Source: Chromera velia (taxonomy: Eukaryota > Sar > Chromeraceae). Taken from it: DNA of 24,324 bases. The translations under genes and the position numbers were made by a program. Shown one piece after another: positions 1 through 8,170 of the stretch (its first letter is position 1; every line of letters begins with the position of its first letter). The stretch is taken from assembly GCA_018398765.1 (NCBI GenBank), contig JAHBMJ010000883.1, positions 15,001-39,324 on the forward strand, in the 5' to 3' direction. The notes under the pieces are model-generated. The model saw only the letters and a list, made by a program, of their open reading frames with translations, ran no database searches and had not been told where the DNA came from.

Positions 1-389
1 GCCAGACCAAACCAGACAACGGAGCGGGAACGCAGGTTCAGCTGGAACGAACTGCACGTGCGCACGTGCGCAGGCCGGGGTCGGGCCCTGAGGCGTGAGC
101 GCGACTGAACGCCGATTGCGTCACGCAGAGAATCGTCGCGGACGGAGAATCGGCAAGAGCCGAATAATGACAAAAAGGAGACGGGAATAGCAAGGAGAGA
201 CAGCAAAGAAATAGACTAACAAGAAGAGAGCAAGCTGTAAAAGCGAGAGACGGCAAGCGAGACGGCCTAAAAAATTGTCGAAAAGTGAATCGGTGCATGT
301 TTTTTTTTACCTACGAAAAACCGGAATCGGTGGAGGGGTAAAAATGAAAGAACGACCGAGGATTTCGCGTTTGAGGGACCGAACTGACG
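1..389 (+). repeat. Split direct repeat A1 (left end of retrotransposon)
   Basis: This matches 7226-7614 over 389 bases without indels, with 15 substitutions by eye (about 4%). Fourteen are transitions, and in twelve of the fifteen A1 has C or G where A2 has T or A. Identity stops after GAACTGACG. The repeat should hold the promoter and 5' end of the element transcript. It contains a 14-bp palindrome with a CACGTG core at 59-72. The left edge is cut by the window. Confidence 0.9.
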
Positions 390-566
390 GAAGTTGCGGG
401 GCCCGCCGGACAGAATACACTGCGTGCGCACGTGGCGTGACGGATCGATCGATCATTGCAAGGTCAGCGCACAGGGCGGCATGCAGGGGTGAATCGCGTA
501 ACCGTTCGCGCAGCTTGCGGCGAGAACCCAGACCCAGTCTCCTCATGGTGTCACCGTACCTTCTGA

Positions 567-2214
567 ATGCGTTCAGGTCTCCCTAAGCAGCGCTTTGTCC
601 TTAAGAGGAAGACGGCAAAAGACCGGATGGACGAAGGAAGAGAGAACGGCCAGCGTGACGCGGGGGCAGCGGCAGCAGCCAATGGAGAGCTCCCAGAGGG
701 ACCCCCGCAGGACGCGAGAGAGCAGTCCACAGGGGGAGAAACTAACACGGAAAGGCGCGCTGCACTGAAGACGGCAGCAGAGCTGCTTGCGAGCGAAGCA
801 GGTCAGTGCAGGATCAACAAAGCAGGCAGAGAGGCGAAGTGAACGAGACACTGCCCGAGCGAAGGAGTGCAGAGGGCTCCGCCGCAAGGGAGTCACAATG
901 AGTACAAACGAGTACAAAGCGCGTAAAAGGGGAACGAGCGTTCACCGCATGTCTGCCAGACATGGTACAACAACCAATGCATGACTAAGCATTAGATAAC
1001 AGCCCCCCCTGTGTTTGCGCCCGTATGCAGCTCAAGACCTCCTCGGCAAAGAGGAGAGAAGGAGGCTTAAGGAGACGTGGGGTGCGAAGAAGGAGGAGGA
1101 CAAGAAGAGAGAGAAGGCGGAGAGAGAGCGCCTCCGCAGAGCTGAGCAGAAGCGGAAGCGAGCAGACCTGGAGGCCAAGATCGAATCCTTCATGGCCGAA
1201 AAGGCCGCAGAGGATTTGGAAGACGAGGTCGTGATCATGGGGGGAGCCGCCGTGGGCGGAAGTGGTGCCAAGCGCCCCAGAGGCCCCGCCGCGCATGGCG
1301 AGTCTGACGACGATGGGGAGGGTGATAAGGACGAGGACATGATCATCCCCCAGATTACGGCAGGTGAGCGGAGGAAGAGGCATAAAAGGAGAGTGAAAAA
1401 GACGGGGGGATGGAAAGTGAATCTGTATGCCCCCGCACCCAAAGTAGAGCAGGACGGGACCTGCATCCTCCCCACAGACACGACCACGGCTGGGGCTCTC
1501 GCGAGAGGCCCGAACACCGAAGGAGAACACAAGATTCAGAGAAAGTGGGAGTTGGTGTCGGTGAAAGGGGTGACGAAGGAGATGGCGGCCCAAATCACAA
1601 GAGAGAGAGATAGACTGTCTGAGAACGCAGACGAGAAAGAGTGTGTGAGGGCGCAGAGCACTACCGAGGCAGCGGCCACCTTCATCCGCTACATGGACGG
1701 GTGTAACGAGTTCCCCGACCTCCAGCAGGCGGTGTTGGAGGCGGGGGGACAAGCGTTTGACGCCACGAGAGTCGGAGCGCCCACACCCCCCCACGCGACT
1801 GATTTGATTTTCCTTCTCCTCGCTCTTGCCTTCAAGAGACTGTCATAGTTGAGGGACAGAGCCGCACACACCGAGCACCGCATGAGCAGTGTCGAGGCCA
1901 AGATACTGCGTATGGAGCAGCCGGCCCCGCAGTATGTGACCCAAGCGCACCTCCAGCTGGCGTCGGTGGGTAAGCAGCAGCAGCGGAAGGACGGGGGAGC
2001 AGCAGCAGCAGCCAGCTCGGGGGGTCCCTCCGTGTGTGGCATCTGTGTGGCCAAGAACCGCTACGAGGTCAAGGTTCTGGGAAAGCAGGCAGCCGCAGCC
2101 GACCCCGCTAGTATGAAGTACGCACAGGCAGATTACCCGAATCAAGGGCTGCCTGACTGCGAGGGCTTCAAGATGATTGACCAGCTGTTCAGAGCGTCCT
2201 CCAAAAAGCAGTAA
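567..2214 (+). CDS. gag: Gag-like protein of the retrotransposon, two exons
   Basis: Exon 1 runs from ATG 567 to 801 and exon 2 from 1031 to the TAA at 2212-2214. Joining them gives a split GCT codon and an uninterrupted charged helix across the junction, so the splice is well supported by phase. The product would be 472 residues if the in-frame TAG at 1846 is read as sense, or 446 if a 78-base intron (1771-1848) is removed. Visible features: an Ala/Lys/Glu/Arg-rich coiled-coil N-terminus, an acidic middle, and a C-terminal part with a lone CxxC pair (CGIC) but no CCHC knuckle. Its position first in the element and its basic helical composition suggest a nucleocapsid role. No sequence family is recognised. 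Without splicing, the second exon has no early ATG (first one at 1192). Confidence 0.65.
802..1030 (+). other. Probable spliceosomal intron inside gag
   Basis: The donor is CAG|GTCAGT at 802 and the acceptor TATGCAG| ends at 1030, with a branch-like GACTAAG around 983-989. The 229-base intron contains stops in the gag frames. Removal joins phase 1 to phase 1. The GTCAGT donor matches those in the host genes of this window. Confidence 0.6.
1771..1848 (+). other. Possible 78-base mini-intron ending at an in-frame TAG
   Basis: The segment starts GTCGGA and ends in a long pyrimidine tract followed by TCATAG, with a GACTGAT branch-like motif. It translates as an out-of-character hydrophobic run before the TAG. 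Its length is a multiple of 3, so removal keeps the gag frame and deletes the stop. The donor is weak; the alternative is a CAG to TAG mutation. Confidence 0.4.
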
Positions 2215-3268
2215 AGAGGGGAGTAGCGTAGAGATGCAGGCTGAGAAGGAAAAGAGGGCATTGTCAGGCGTTGTTGGGGCAGCGGCGTGACAGTGCGATC
2301 TGTGGTGAGTACAGACGGACGGTTGAAAGGGGGGCACGGGCAAGGAAAGCGTGAGAGCGGGCTCAGGCGGTCCATGCAGTTGCCCCACCGGCATCCGCCT
2401 AGAAAGGGGAGAGTCAGAGACCCTTCAAAGTGCAGCAGCGGGGGGAGCCTCAGGGAGCCACGCCCTCATCCAGCGTCCGCCCGCGCGATGAAGGCTGTAC
2501 CAGGCCGGATGATGCGGTTACGCAGGAGGCAGGAAGGGGGGCGGGGTGCGTGAGAAAAGGAGGAAGTGCGCTAGTCAGCGAAACGTCCCGCACCAACGAG
2601 AGGCTACATAGATAACAGTTTTTATGCCTAGTGTGTTGTGAAAGGAAGGGGACGCCCAGCCGGCGTCAGTGAATCGGATTGAGTCACACAGACGGCAAAG
2701 GGATGGTCAAGGGCAAAGGAGGGGGTCACTGACAGACCGAGTTGATTGGCACACCCCGTCCAGGCGTCAGGCAACCGTGTGGGAGGGGTGAATACATGAA
2801 GGGTTGTAGGGAAGACACATGTTGTGTTCGTAGAATTGCACAGATGAGTTGCAGAGTTAAGGGAAGGCCGTCTAGAGCTGGTGCATCAAGCATGCTCGAA
2901 GTGTTGGGGTCCGTGAGCTGGCTCCGTAGGTGAGCATGCGGAAAACGCTGACTGAAAATAAGGGGATGAAGTACATGAAACAAAGTATAGGGAACATTCA
3001 CTAGGATGGGGAGAGAAAAAAATAAGTTTAGAACAGACTAGAAAAAAGCCTTAGAAAGGTAGCGCGGCAGCGAAAAAAATAAGGCTAGTGGCTGGTCAAG
3101 TCGATCGAGACTAGTGACTGGTCAAGTCGATTTAGTGGCTTCTAGAGATTGCAGTACAAAATTAGTGAATCTAAGTATACAAAAATTTTGTATGCAGGTC
3201 ATGGACTGGAGGGAGGGGGCAAGCCACTGCCACCACTAAAATCTAAGTGGCCGCTGCCACTGGAAGAA
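2215..3268 (+). other. Internal retrotransposon segment without a convincing gene
   Basis: Between gag and RT there is about 1.05 kb with only short reading frames on either strand and no motif I can name. A 21-base sequence occurs twice near its right end, at 3085-3105 and 3111-3131, with one difference. The RT frame is open from 3146 to a TAG at 3269, so part of the right end could be an old N-terminal extension of the polymerase. Confidence 0.5.
3085..3131 (+). repeat. Short direct repeat, 21 bp x 2, spaced 26 bp
   Basis: The units at 3085 and 3111 both read CTAGTG[G/A]CTGGTCAAGTCGAT. This lies upstream of the RT frame inside the element. Function unknown. Confidence 0.7.
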
Positions 3269-3271
3269 TAG

Positions 3272-4267
3272 AGCATTCCAAAACTGCGAGTGGAGCCACT
3301 GCCAGGTTGGGTGACACCCGAACGCTGGACAAAGGGGTTGCAGCTTGATTGTGAGAGAATGAGAGAGTTTGGGATGGATGGCAGGCTAGTAGAGCAGTTA
3401 GAAGAAGGTGTGAAACTTCTACTAGAATACTGGCCCCCAAGCTTTCAAATGGAAAATTACTCCTCACTCGTAGAGTGGGAAGAGAAAGTGGGTCAGGAAT
3501 TTGATTGCCTAGAGAGGGAAGGATTTATTGAAAGAGTGACAAAACAACCCCATATTGTGTCCCCCTTGGGAGCAGTACCTAAGCCAGAATCGGACAAACC
3601 GCGTATCATCATAGATATGACAGCGTCCGGGGTAAACAAAGCAACAAGAGACACAGTGATGGGGCTACCAACAGTGCGTCATGCGTTGACGCTGTTGCGC
3701 CTAGGAGAACATATGGCAAAGTTGGATTTGCAGGATGGGTACTTTCACATCAAGATTCACCCAGAGCATGTCGATTTGCTAGGGTTTTTCAACCCAGCGA
3801 CCCAATCCTTCTATCGCTACAGAGTGATGTGTTTCGGCCTGAAAGTCGCTCCGTTTATTTTTCAAAGTACAATGGAGCACATCCAGAGAGTGTTCAAACG
3901 GTTTGGCATGCACACAGCAACGATTCGGTCACTGAATTACATCGATGATTTTCTGATAAGAGCAAGCACAGAGACCCTGCAGCTTGCACTTAGAATCTTG
4001 GCACAGATGGGATGGAAAGTGAAAGAATCGAAAACCGTTGAACCAATGCAGGCGTTAGAATTCACCGGAATTGGCATAAACACGAAGAGATTGTTTTTAT
4101 ATATCTCCCCGCGTAAGATGGAGAAGGCCCTAAAAAGAATTGCTGAGCTGATGCAGGCGGCAGGGGAAGGAAGAGCGACCATTGCCCAAGGGCTTCAGAC
4201 AGTGGGTCTGCTGAACCATCTGAGACTTATTGTGAGACACGGAGGGCAAAAACTGGCCCCGTTTTGA
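3272..4267 (+). pseudogene. Reverse transcriptase domain of the YR retrotransposon
   Basis: The frame is open from 3272, after a TAG at 3269, to a TGA at 4265-4267. The 3290 codon is GTG, so no clear ATG start is visible. Numbering from 3290: the fingers region (GAVPKP, then PRIIIDM) lies near residues 94-110, the first catalytic Asp in LDLQDGY is D146, the palm motif CFGLKVAP is near 181-188, and the YIDD box is Y217-D220. The order and spacing match DIRS/Ngaro-type RTs. The polymerase copies element RNA into cDNA. The same frame continues past TGA 4265 and TAG 4319 straight into the RNase H domain, so the two were one protein. The TGA could derive from CGA (Arg) or TGG (Trp), which would make this copy's polyprotein broken after the RT. 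Confidence 0.85.
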
Positions 4268-4321
4268 CGGGCGTTCTCGCTAGCGGTACAGCCAACGTCA
4301 AAGATGGAATGGAGGAAATAG

Positions 4322-5272
4322 AAAAAAGGAGGGTTAGAGCTGAGTAAAAAGATGGTAAGGTCATTGAATTGGTGGAAGTCCGCAGTTGAAAAAAGACTAG
4401 TTAGGCAGTTATATGTGATGCCCACCAGCTGTCTAGATGTGTGGGAAGCAGATTGGGTAGCGTCATGGAAAGATATCCCCCGAGGGGTAGCCATGATCAC
4501 AGGGGATACGGCGGGGACAGGAGGAGGTGGTATGTGGAAAGGCAACCCTATTTGGTGGAGATGGTCGGGAAAGCAAGCAGTATACTCGTCTAACTGGAGG
4601 GAGGCAAAGACGGTGGTACGATGCTTGCAGGCATTTACAAAATTAGGGGTAGGGAGCGAGAATGGGAGGATTGTGGTCCGCTCAGATAACAGCGTAACAG
4701 TGAGAATTATTAACAACCGTCACAGCGCAGCCACGGCCTTGGGAGACATTGTAGAGGAGATTCAAACGATTGAAAGGAAGGCAAAGGTGGAGGTCGTGGC
4801 AGTGCACATCCCAGGCGCCGAGAACACAGAGGCAGACAGTCTGTCTCGGATGAGCGGAGATGTTCACAGGAAAGAAAAGGTGACAGATCGAGTGTTAAAA
4901 GGACTAAGTCACCAGGCAAGCAGAGCACTAGGAAGGGAGGTTAGTGCAGTTAGGGGGACAAAAGAGAAGGGGGTGGAAGGCATTGAGGTGCACGCACCCG
5001 CGGGAGACGAATATCAGTCGGCGATGAAAGCAGCCACAACGGCTCTTGAGCCGCGCATACTATTGGTGCCGCGAGCTGTGGGAGATTCATGGAGGAGACA
5101 GGGCGTAAAGAGCAGGGTTATGGAGAGGTTTAGAGTAGGGCACAGGCTGTTTGAGGTCTTACCTCCCGTTGCGGGTAGAGTGGCGTATGGAGGGGATAGA
5201 GACAGTGATTGGAAATTCAGCATCATGCGGGGCCAGCCTATTGCGGAAGAGTGGGAGGCAGTATTGTTTTAG
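4322..5272 (+). pseudogene. RNase H domain and C-terminal tail of the RT polyprotein
   Basis: This is the same reading frame as the RT, resuming after TAG 4319 and ending at TAG 5270-5272. Numbering from the first ATG at 4352: candidate catalytic acids are D52 (TGDTAG), E84 (NWREAKTV), D112 (RSDNSVTV) and D162 in the hallmark HIPGAENTEADSLSR. All four RNase H acids are therefore present. RNase H removes the RNA strand from the RNA-DNA hybrid during cDNA synthesis. The roughly 140 residues after it include ILLVP followed by a Trp, similar to the RNase H-recombinase linker of DIRS-order elements. The domain looks intact; only the stop codons upstream separate it from the RT. Confidence 0.85.
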
Positions 5273-5611
5273 GGAAATTTCAGACAACCGCGGTGCAAGT
5301 CACAGTGTTAACGGCATGTAGAAAGTCAAAACTGATAGAACTATTAATAGTGAACTTTAAAGAATTATAATGCAAAAGAGTTAGAAAAAGTGGACATACA
5401 AAACCTGATATATTATAGTAGGCAACGTTAGTATAATTGCCATAGATTATTACCGAGATGGCAGAAATTAGCAATAGGGAGGGCATAGTCCGGGTATTAG
5501 TCCCAGCGATAGGCATAAGGGCAGTACTGATCAAAGTGCTAGACAAACTGCATGTATGGCGGTGTGCTAGCGAAGCGGAAACCGTGAACGGGTGTGATGC
5601 ATATATCATGA
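5273..5611 (+). other. AT-rich spacer between RNase H and recombinase
   Basis: About 340 bases, clearly more AT-rich than the neighbouring frames (mainly 5320-5460), with many stops. The RNase H and recombinase frames on either side are in the same phase. An intron is conceivable, for example a donor GTATTG at 5264 with acceptors near 5621-5641, but no pair stands out. An overlapping small frame begins at ATG 5458. Confidence 0.4.
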
Positions 5612-6673
5612 CCGAATGCAGGGTCAGCTCAGAGGCAGGGAAGCAGGGCCAGGACGCTGTCCCAGAAGGCAAAACAGGCAGGGTCCCTGTCACAGAGGGA
5701 GTTGGTGCTGGCCAGTGACAACAAGCCAGACCCAACACCAAAGGATGAGCTCGTGAAAGTGGCGGAGGAGATAGAGGCTGCAGCTCTGGAAGCGAGCACG
5801 AAGCAGCGGTATGAAGCGGCGCTAAGGAAGTTGGAGAGATCAAACCCGTTCTTGTTGCCTATGCGGTGTGCACTGGATGTGAAGATGGGGTTCGCATATC
5901 TGAAAGGGCTGAAAGGGAATGAAATAGGAACGTTGAGGGGGGTGGTGAGATGGTGGCATCATATGCACAGGGACGAACAGCCGCCATTTGAAAGCGATAG
6001 CCTCCGGTATTTTTTTACGGGCTTGCGCAAGTTGGCTGACAACTCAGTGAAGACGAAAGAGAGGCTTTCGAAAGAAGAGGTGTTGAAGCTGATAGAGTAT
6101 TGGGAGGGGCAAGGGTCACTAGACGCCCTACGAAACATAGCGATTACGGTGTTGGCATTCTTTCTGGCGAAGAGAATTGGGGAGATTTTGGTGAGAGGGA
6201 GGGAAGATTTCATATTGAGGGACAAAGCGAAGCCACCGTTTGTGGCTTGTTATATACACAGATCGAAGGGGGACAGGTGGGGCAGAGGCACGATGTGCCC
6301 GATCCCACTAGTAGGGACAGACGGAACAGCACTGGGGCAAAGGATCTTGGAGTTCCTAGAGAAAGCCCCGAAAAGCGGGACACTTTTCCGGGCGACGGAC
6401 GCATATGGCCATCGGTGGGCAGAGAGGCCCCTCATGAGGGAGGCGTAGCAGAAGGCACTGAGGAAGGCAATCACAAAGTGTCTCCCAGAGAGGGAGTGCA
6501 CGGACTTTATGATACACTCGCTGCGTAGAAGTGGGCATACGGCAGCGAGGAAAGCGAATCTGCCAGTAGACGTAGCAGTCGATATTCTGGGGCATAACAG
6601 TCTGAATGCATGGATAGCGTATGCGGCAAGAGAAGTAGAGGAAATTGTAGGACATATTGCAAGCATGTGTTAG
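5612..6673 (+). pseudogene. Tyrosine recombinase of the retrotransposon, split by one in-frame TAG
   Basis: The frame is open from 5612 and interrupted only by TAG 6446-6448. It then continues for 74 codons to TAG 6671-6673. No ATG start is clear; numbering here starts at 5702. The N-terminal helices resemble a core-binding domain (to about residue 120). Catalytic residues: R158 in AKRIGEIL and K189 in HRSKGD; after the stop, H272 and R275 in HSLRRSGHT, H298 in LGHN and the nucleophile Y307 in WIAYA. The enzyme would join circular cDNA to the chromosome. As written, translation ending at 6446 loses HxxR, His and Tyr, so it would be inactive without readthrough. The TAG is followed by CAG; a CAG to TAG change is the simplest origin. 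DIRS-order recombinases are the closest match. Confidence 0.85.
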
Positions 6674-6997
6674 GGAAACGCTAAGCCCAAAGAAGCTGCG
6701 CTGCGCAGCGGGGAAAAAGCAGACCCAAAGAAGGTTGTAGCAGACAGTGATTAATCATGTGCATGTCATTGATGACGTACAGCGGATAAAGTTAGACACT
6801 AAGGTACACATAGGACTTACTAAGCTACTGTCCCAGTAGAGGGACGTGGGCTAGTCATATAGCAGGAGATGGATGACGGCCGGGGCCAAGCCGCCCGGCT
6901 AGCCGCCCGGCTGCTAGCTCCATGGTCACCCCGGGCTAGGCCCGGCTGGTGCGCTGCGGTGCGATAGTAGTCTTCAAAGAATCTTCGCGGGGTTGTG
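6674..6997 (+). other. 3' untranslated part of the retrotransposon
   Basis: No gene is seen. The segment is GC-rich toward its right end and includes a perfect 12-bp tandem repeat AGCCGCCCGGCT at 6889-6900 and 6901-6912, close to CCCGGG-type inverted motifs that could fold in RNA. It leads into repeat B1. Confidence 0.5.
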
Positions 6998-7208
6998 GGG
7001 GTGTGGGGGCGGACCCTCGGAGCCAGATCTTATCTGCGCCAGCGGCAGAAAGGGGGCGGGGAGCCCAGCTGAGCGCAGATAGTGAGCACGGGCCGAGCCT
7101 GACCATGCCTGGCAAAACTAGAGTATGGGCAGGAAACCTATACACATATAAGATCACAGGGAGGACAGGGGCAGTAGCAAAGGAGGAAAGAGGAGTGTGG
7201 AAGCTGAA
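6998..7208 (+). repeat. Split direct repeat B1
   Basis: It matches 7719-7929 over 211 bases with four substitutions, all transitions. It ends in GAAGCTGAA, the same nine bases that end B2 and so mark the right terminus of the element. A2 follows after the 17-base bridge 7209-7225, which should equal the missing left end of A1. Confidence 0.9.
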
Positions 7209-7614
7209 ATGGGAGTTTACGCGGAGCCAGACCAAACCAGACAACGGAGCGGGAACGCAGGTTCAGCTGGAACGAACTGCACGTGCGCACGTGCGCAGGC
7301 CGGGGTCGGGCCCTGAGGCGTGAGCGCGACTGAACGCCGATTGCGTCACGCAGAGAATCGCCGCAGATGGAAAATTGGTAAGAGCCGAATAATGATAAAA
7401 AGGAGACGGGAATAGTAAGGACAGACAGCAAAGAAATAGACTAACAAGAAGAGAGCAAGCTATAAAAGCGAGAGACGGCAAGCGAGACGGCCTAAAAGAT
7501 TGTCAAAAAATGAATCGGTGCATGTTTTTTTTTACCTACGAAAAACCAGAATCGGTGGAGGGGTAAAAATGAAAGAACGACCGAGGATTTCGCGTTTGAG
7601 GAACCGAACTGACG
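7209..7614 (+). repeat. Split direct repeat A2
   Basis: Bases 7226-7614 repeat 1-389. The first 17 bases, 7209-7225, probably correspond to the part of A1 that lies left of the window. Together B1 plus A2 represent the joined ends expected in the circular DNA intermediate. Several C/G to T/A differences separate it from A1. Confidence 0.9.
7461..7468 (+). promoter_or_regulatory. TATA-like box TATAAAAG in A2
   Basis: TATAAAAG occurs here; the matching site in A1 (from 236) reads TGTAAAAG. If A1 carries the element's promoter, its TATA box is one base off consensus in this copy. Function is inferred from sequence alone. Confidence 0.35.
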
Positions 7615-7718
7615 CCCGCCTACCCTCCCCTGGAGGCTCGGCCGGCCTGCCTCCGGGCGGCCCGGCACATAACGGGTCCGCCAGCGGAAGGACGTAGCCT
7701 GATTCGTCGGCTTACCTC
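7615..7718 (+). other. 104-bp unique segment between A2 and B2
   Basis: GC-rich sequence that matches neither the DNA following A1 nor that preceding B1 by eye. It may be an internal complementary-type region, or an insertion at the A2-B2 junction. Confidence 0.5.
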
Positions 7719-7929
7719 GGGGTATGGGGGCGGACCCTCGGAGCCAGATCTTATCTGCGCCAGCGGCAGAAAGGGGGCGGGGAGCCCAGCTGAGCGCAGA
7801 TAGTGAGCACGGGCCGAGCCTGACCATGTCTGGCAAAACCAGAGTATGGGCAGGAAACCTACACACATATAAGATCACAGGGAGGACAGGGGCAGTAGCA
7901 AAGGAGGAAAGAGGAGTGTGGAAGCTGAA
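7719..7929 (+). repeat. Split direct repeat B2, right end of the element
   Basis: This is the second copy of the 211-base B repeat. Similarity to B1 stops exactly after GAAGCTGAA at 7929, and the sequence then becomes the AT-rich and TGCA-rich flank. No target-site duplication can be judged because the left flank is outside the window. Confidence 0.9.
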
Positions 7930-8042
7930 TCAATTAAGTAAAAAAATATGCGCATGCATTATCACGCGCGTGCACGATGCGTGCACGGTACGTGATTTGC
8001 ATATTTGCGACTTTACATTATGCATTTATGATACACGAGAGT

Positions 8043-8072
8043 GCATGGGCGCGTATTGCGCGCGCCCCATGC
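8043..8072. repeat. Inverted repeat within a TGCATGCA-rich flank
   Basis: GCATGGGCGCG and its near-complement GCGCGCCCCATGC form a stem with a one-base bulge and a short loop. It sits in 7930-8165, which is dense in TGCATGC, GCATGC and ACGCGC motifs, including overlapping copies near 8097-8128. TGCATGC is an AP2-factor site in apicomplexans; that link is inference here. Confidence 0.5.
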
Positions 8073-8170
8073 GCGCCCCGGCAGTTAAACAACAGGCATG
8101 CGTCTGCATGCATGCACATGCATGCATAGGGACAGAAAAACACATGCAAACGCCATGCAATTATAAATGA

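Larger units (their letters stand above)
1..7929 (+). mobile_element. Tyrosine-recombinase retrotransposon, Ngaro/PAT-like (DIRS order)
   Basis: Seen: in one orientation, a gag-like frame, a reverse transcriptase with YIDD, an RNase H and a tyrosine recombinase, bounded by split direct repeats in the order A1 (1-389), genes, B1 (6998-7208), A2 (7209-7614), B2 (7719-7929). Known: DIRS-order elements replicate through RNA and integrate circular cDNA by a tyrosine recombinase rather than a DDE integrase. The A1-B1-A2-B2 layout is typical of PAT and Ngaro. No adenine methyltransferase domain, found in DIRS and PAT, is visible, which favours Ngaro. Comparing B2's end with the B1-A2 junction shows that about 17 bases of A1 lie before base 1. 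No hydrolase-type integrase or protease was seen. In-frame stops at 4265, 4319 and 6446 (perhaps also 1846) suggest a non-autonomous or recently dead copy. Confidence 0.9.

Noticed and set aside
985-1794. 269-codon open frame on the minus strand opposite gag
   Set aside because: It mirrors the biased gag codons, has Leu/Ser/Pro-rich composition and no motif; an antisense shadow.
6949-7323. 124-codon ORF over B1-A2 as a full gene
   Set aside because: It begins at a non-ATG codon in GC-rich repeat DNA; only the part from ATG 7105 is kept, as a low-interest finding.
1-7614. A1 and A2 taken as ordinary LTRs
   Set aside because: A B block lies on both sides of A2, and the element encodes a tyrosine recombinase rather than an LTR-type integrase.
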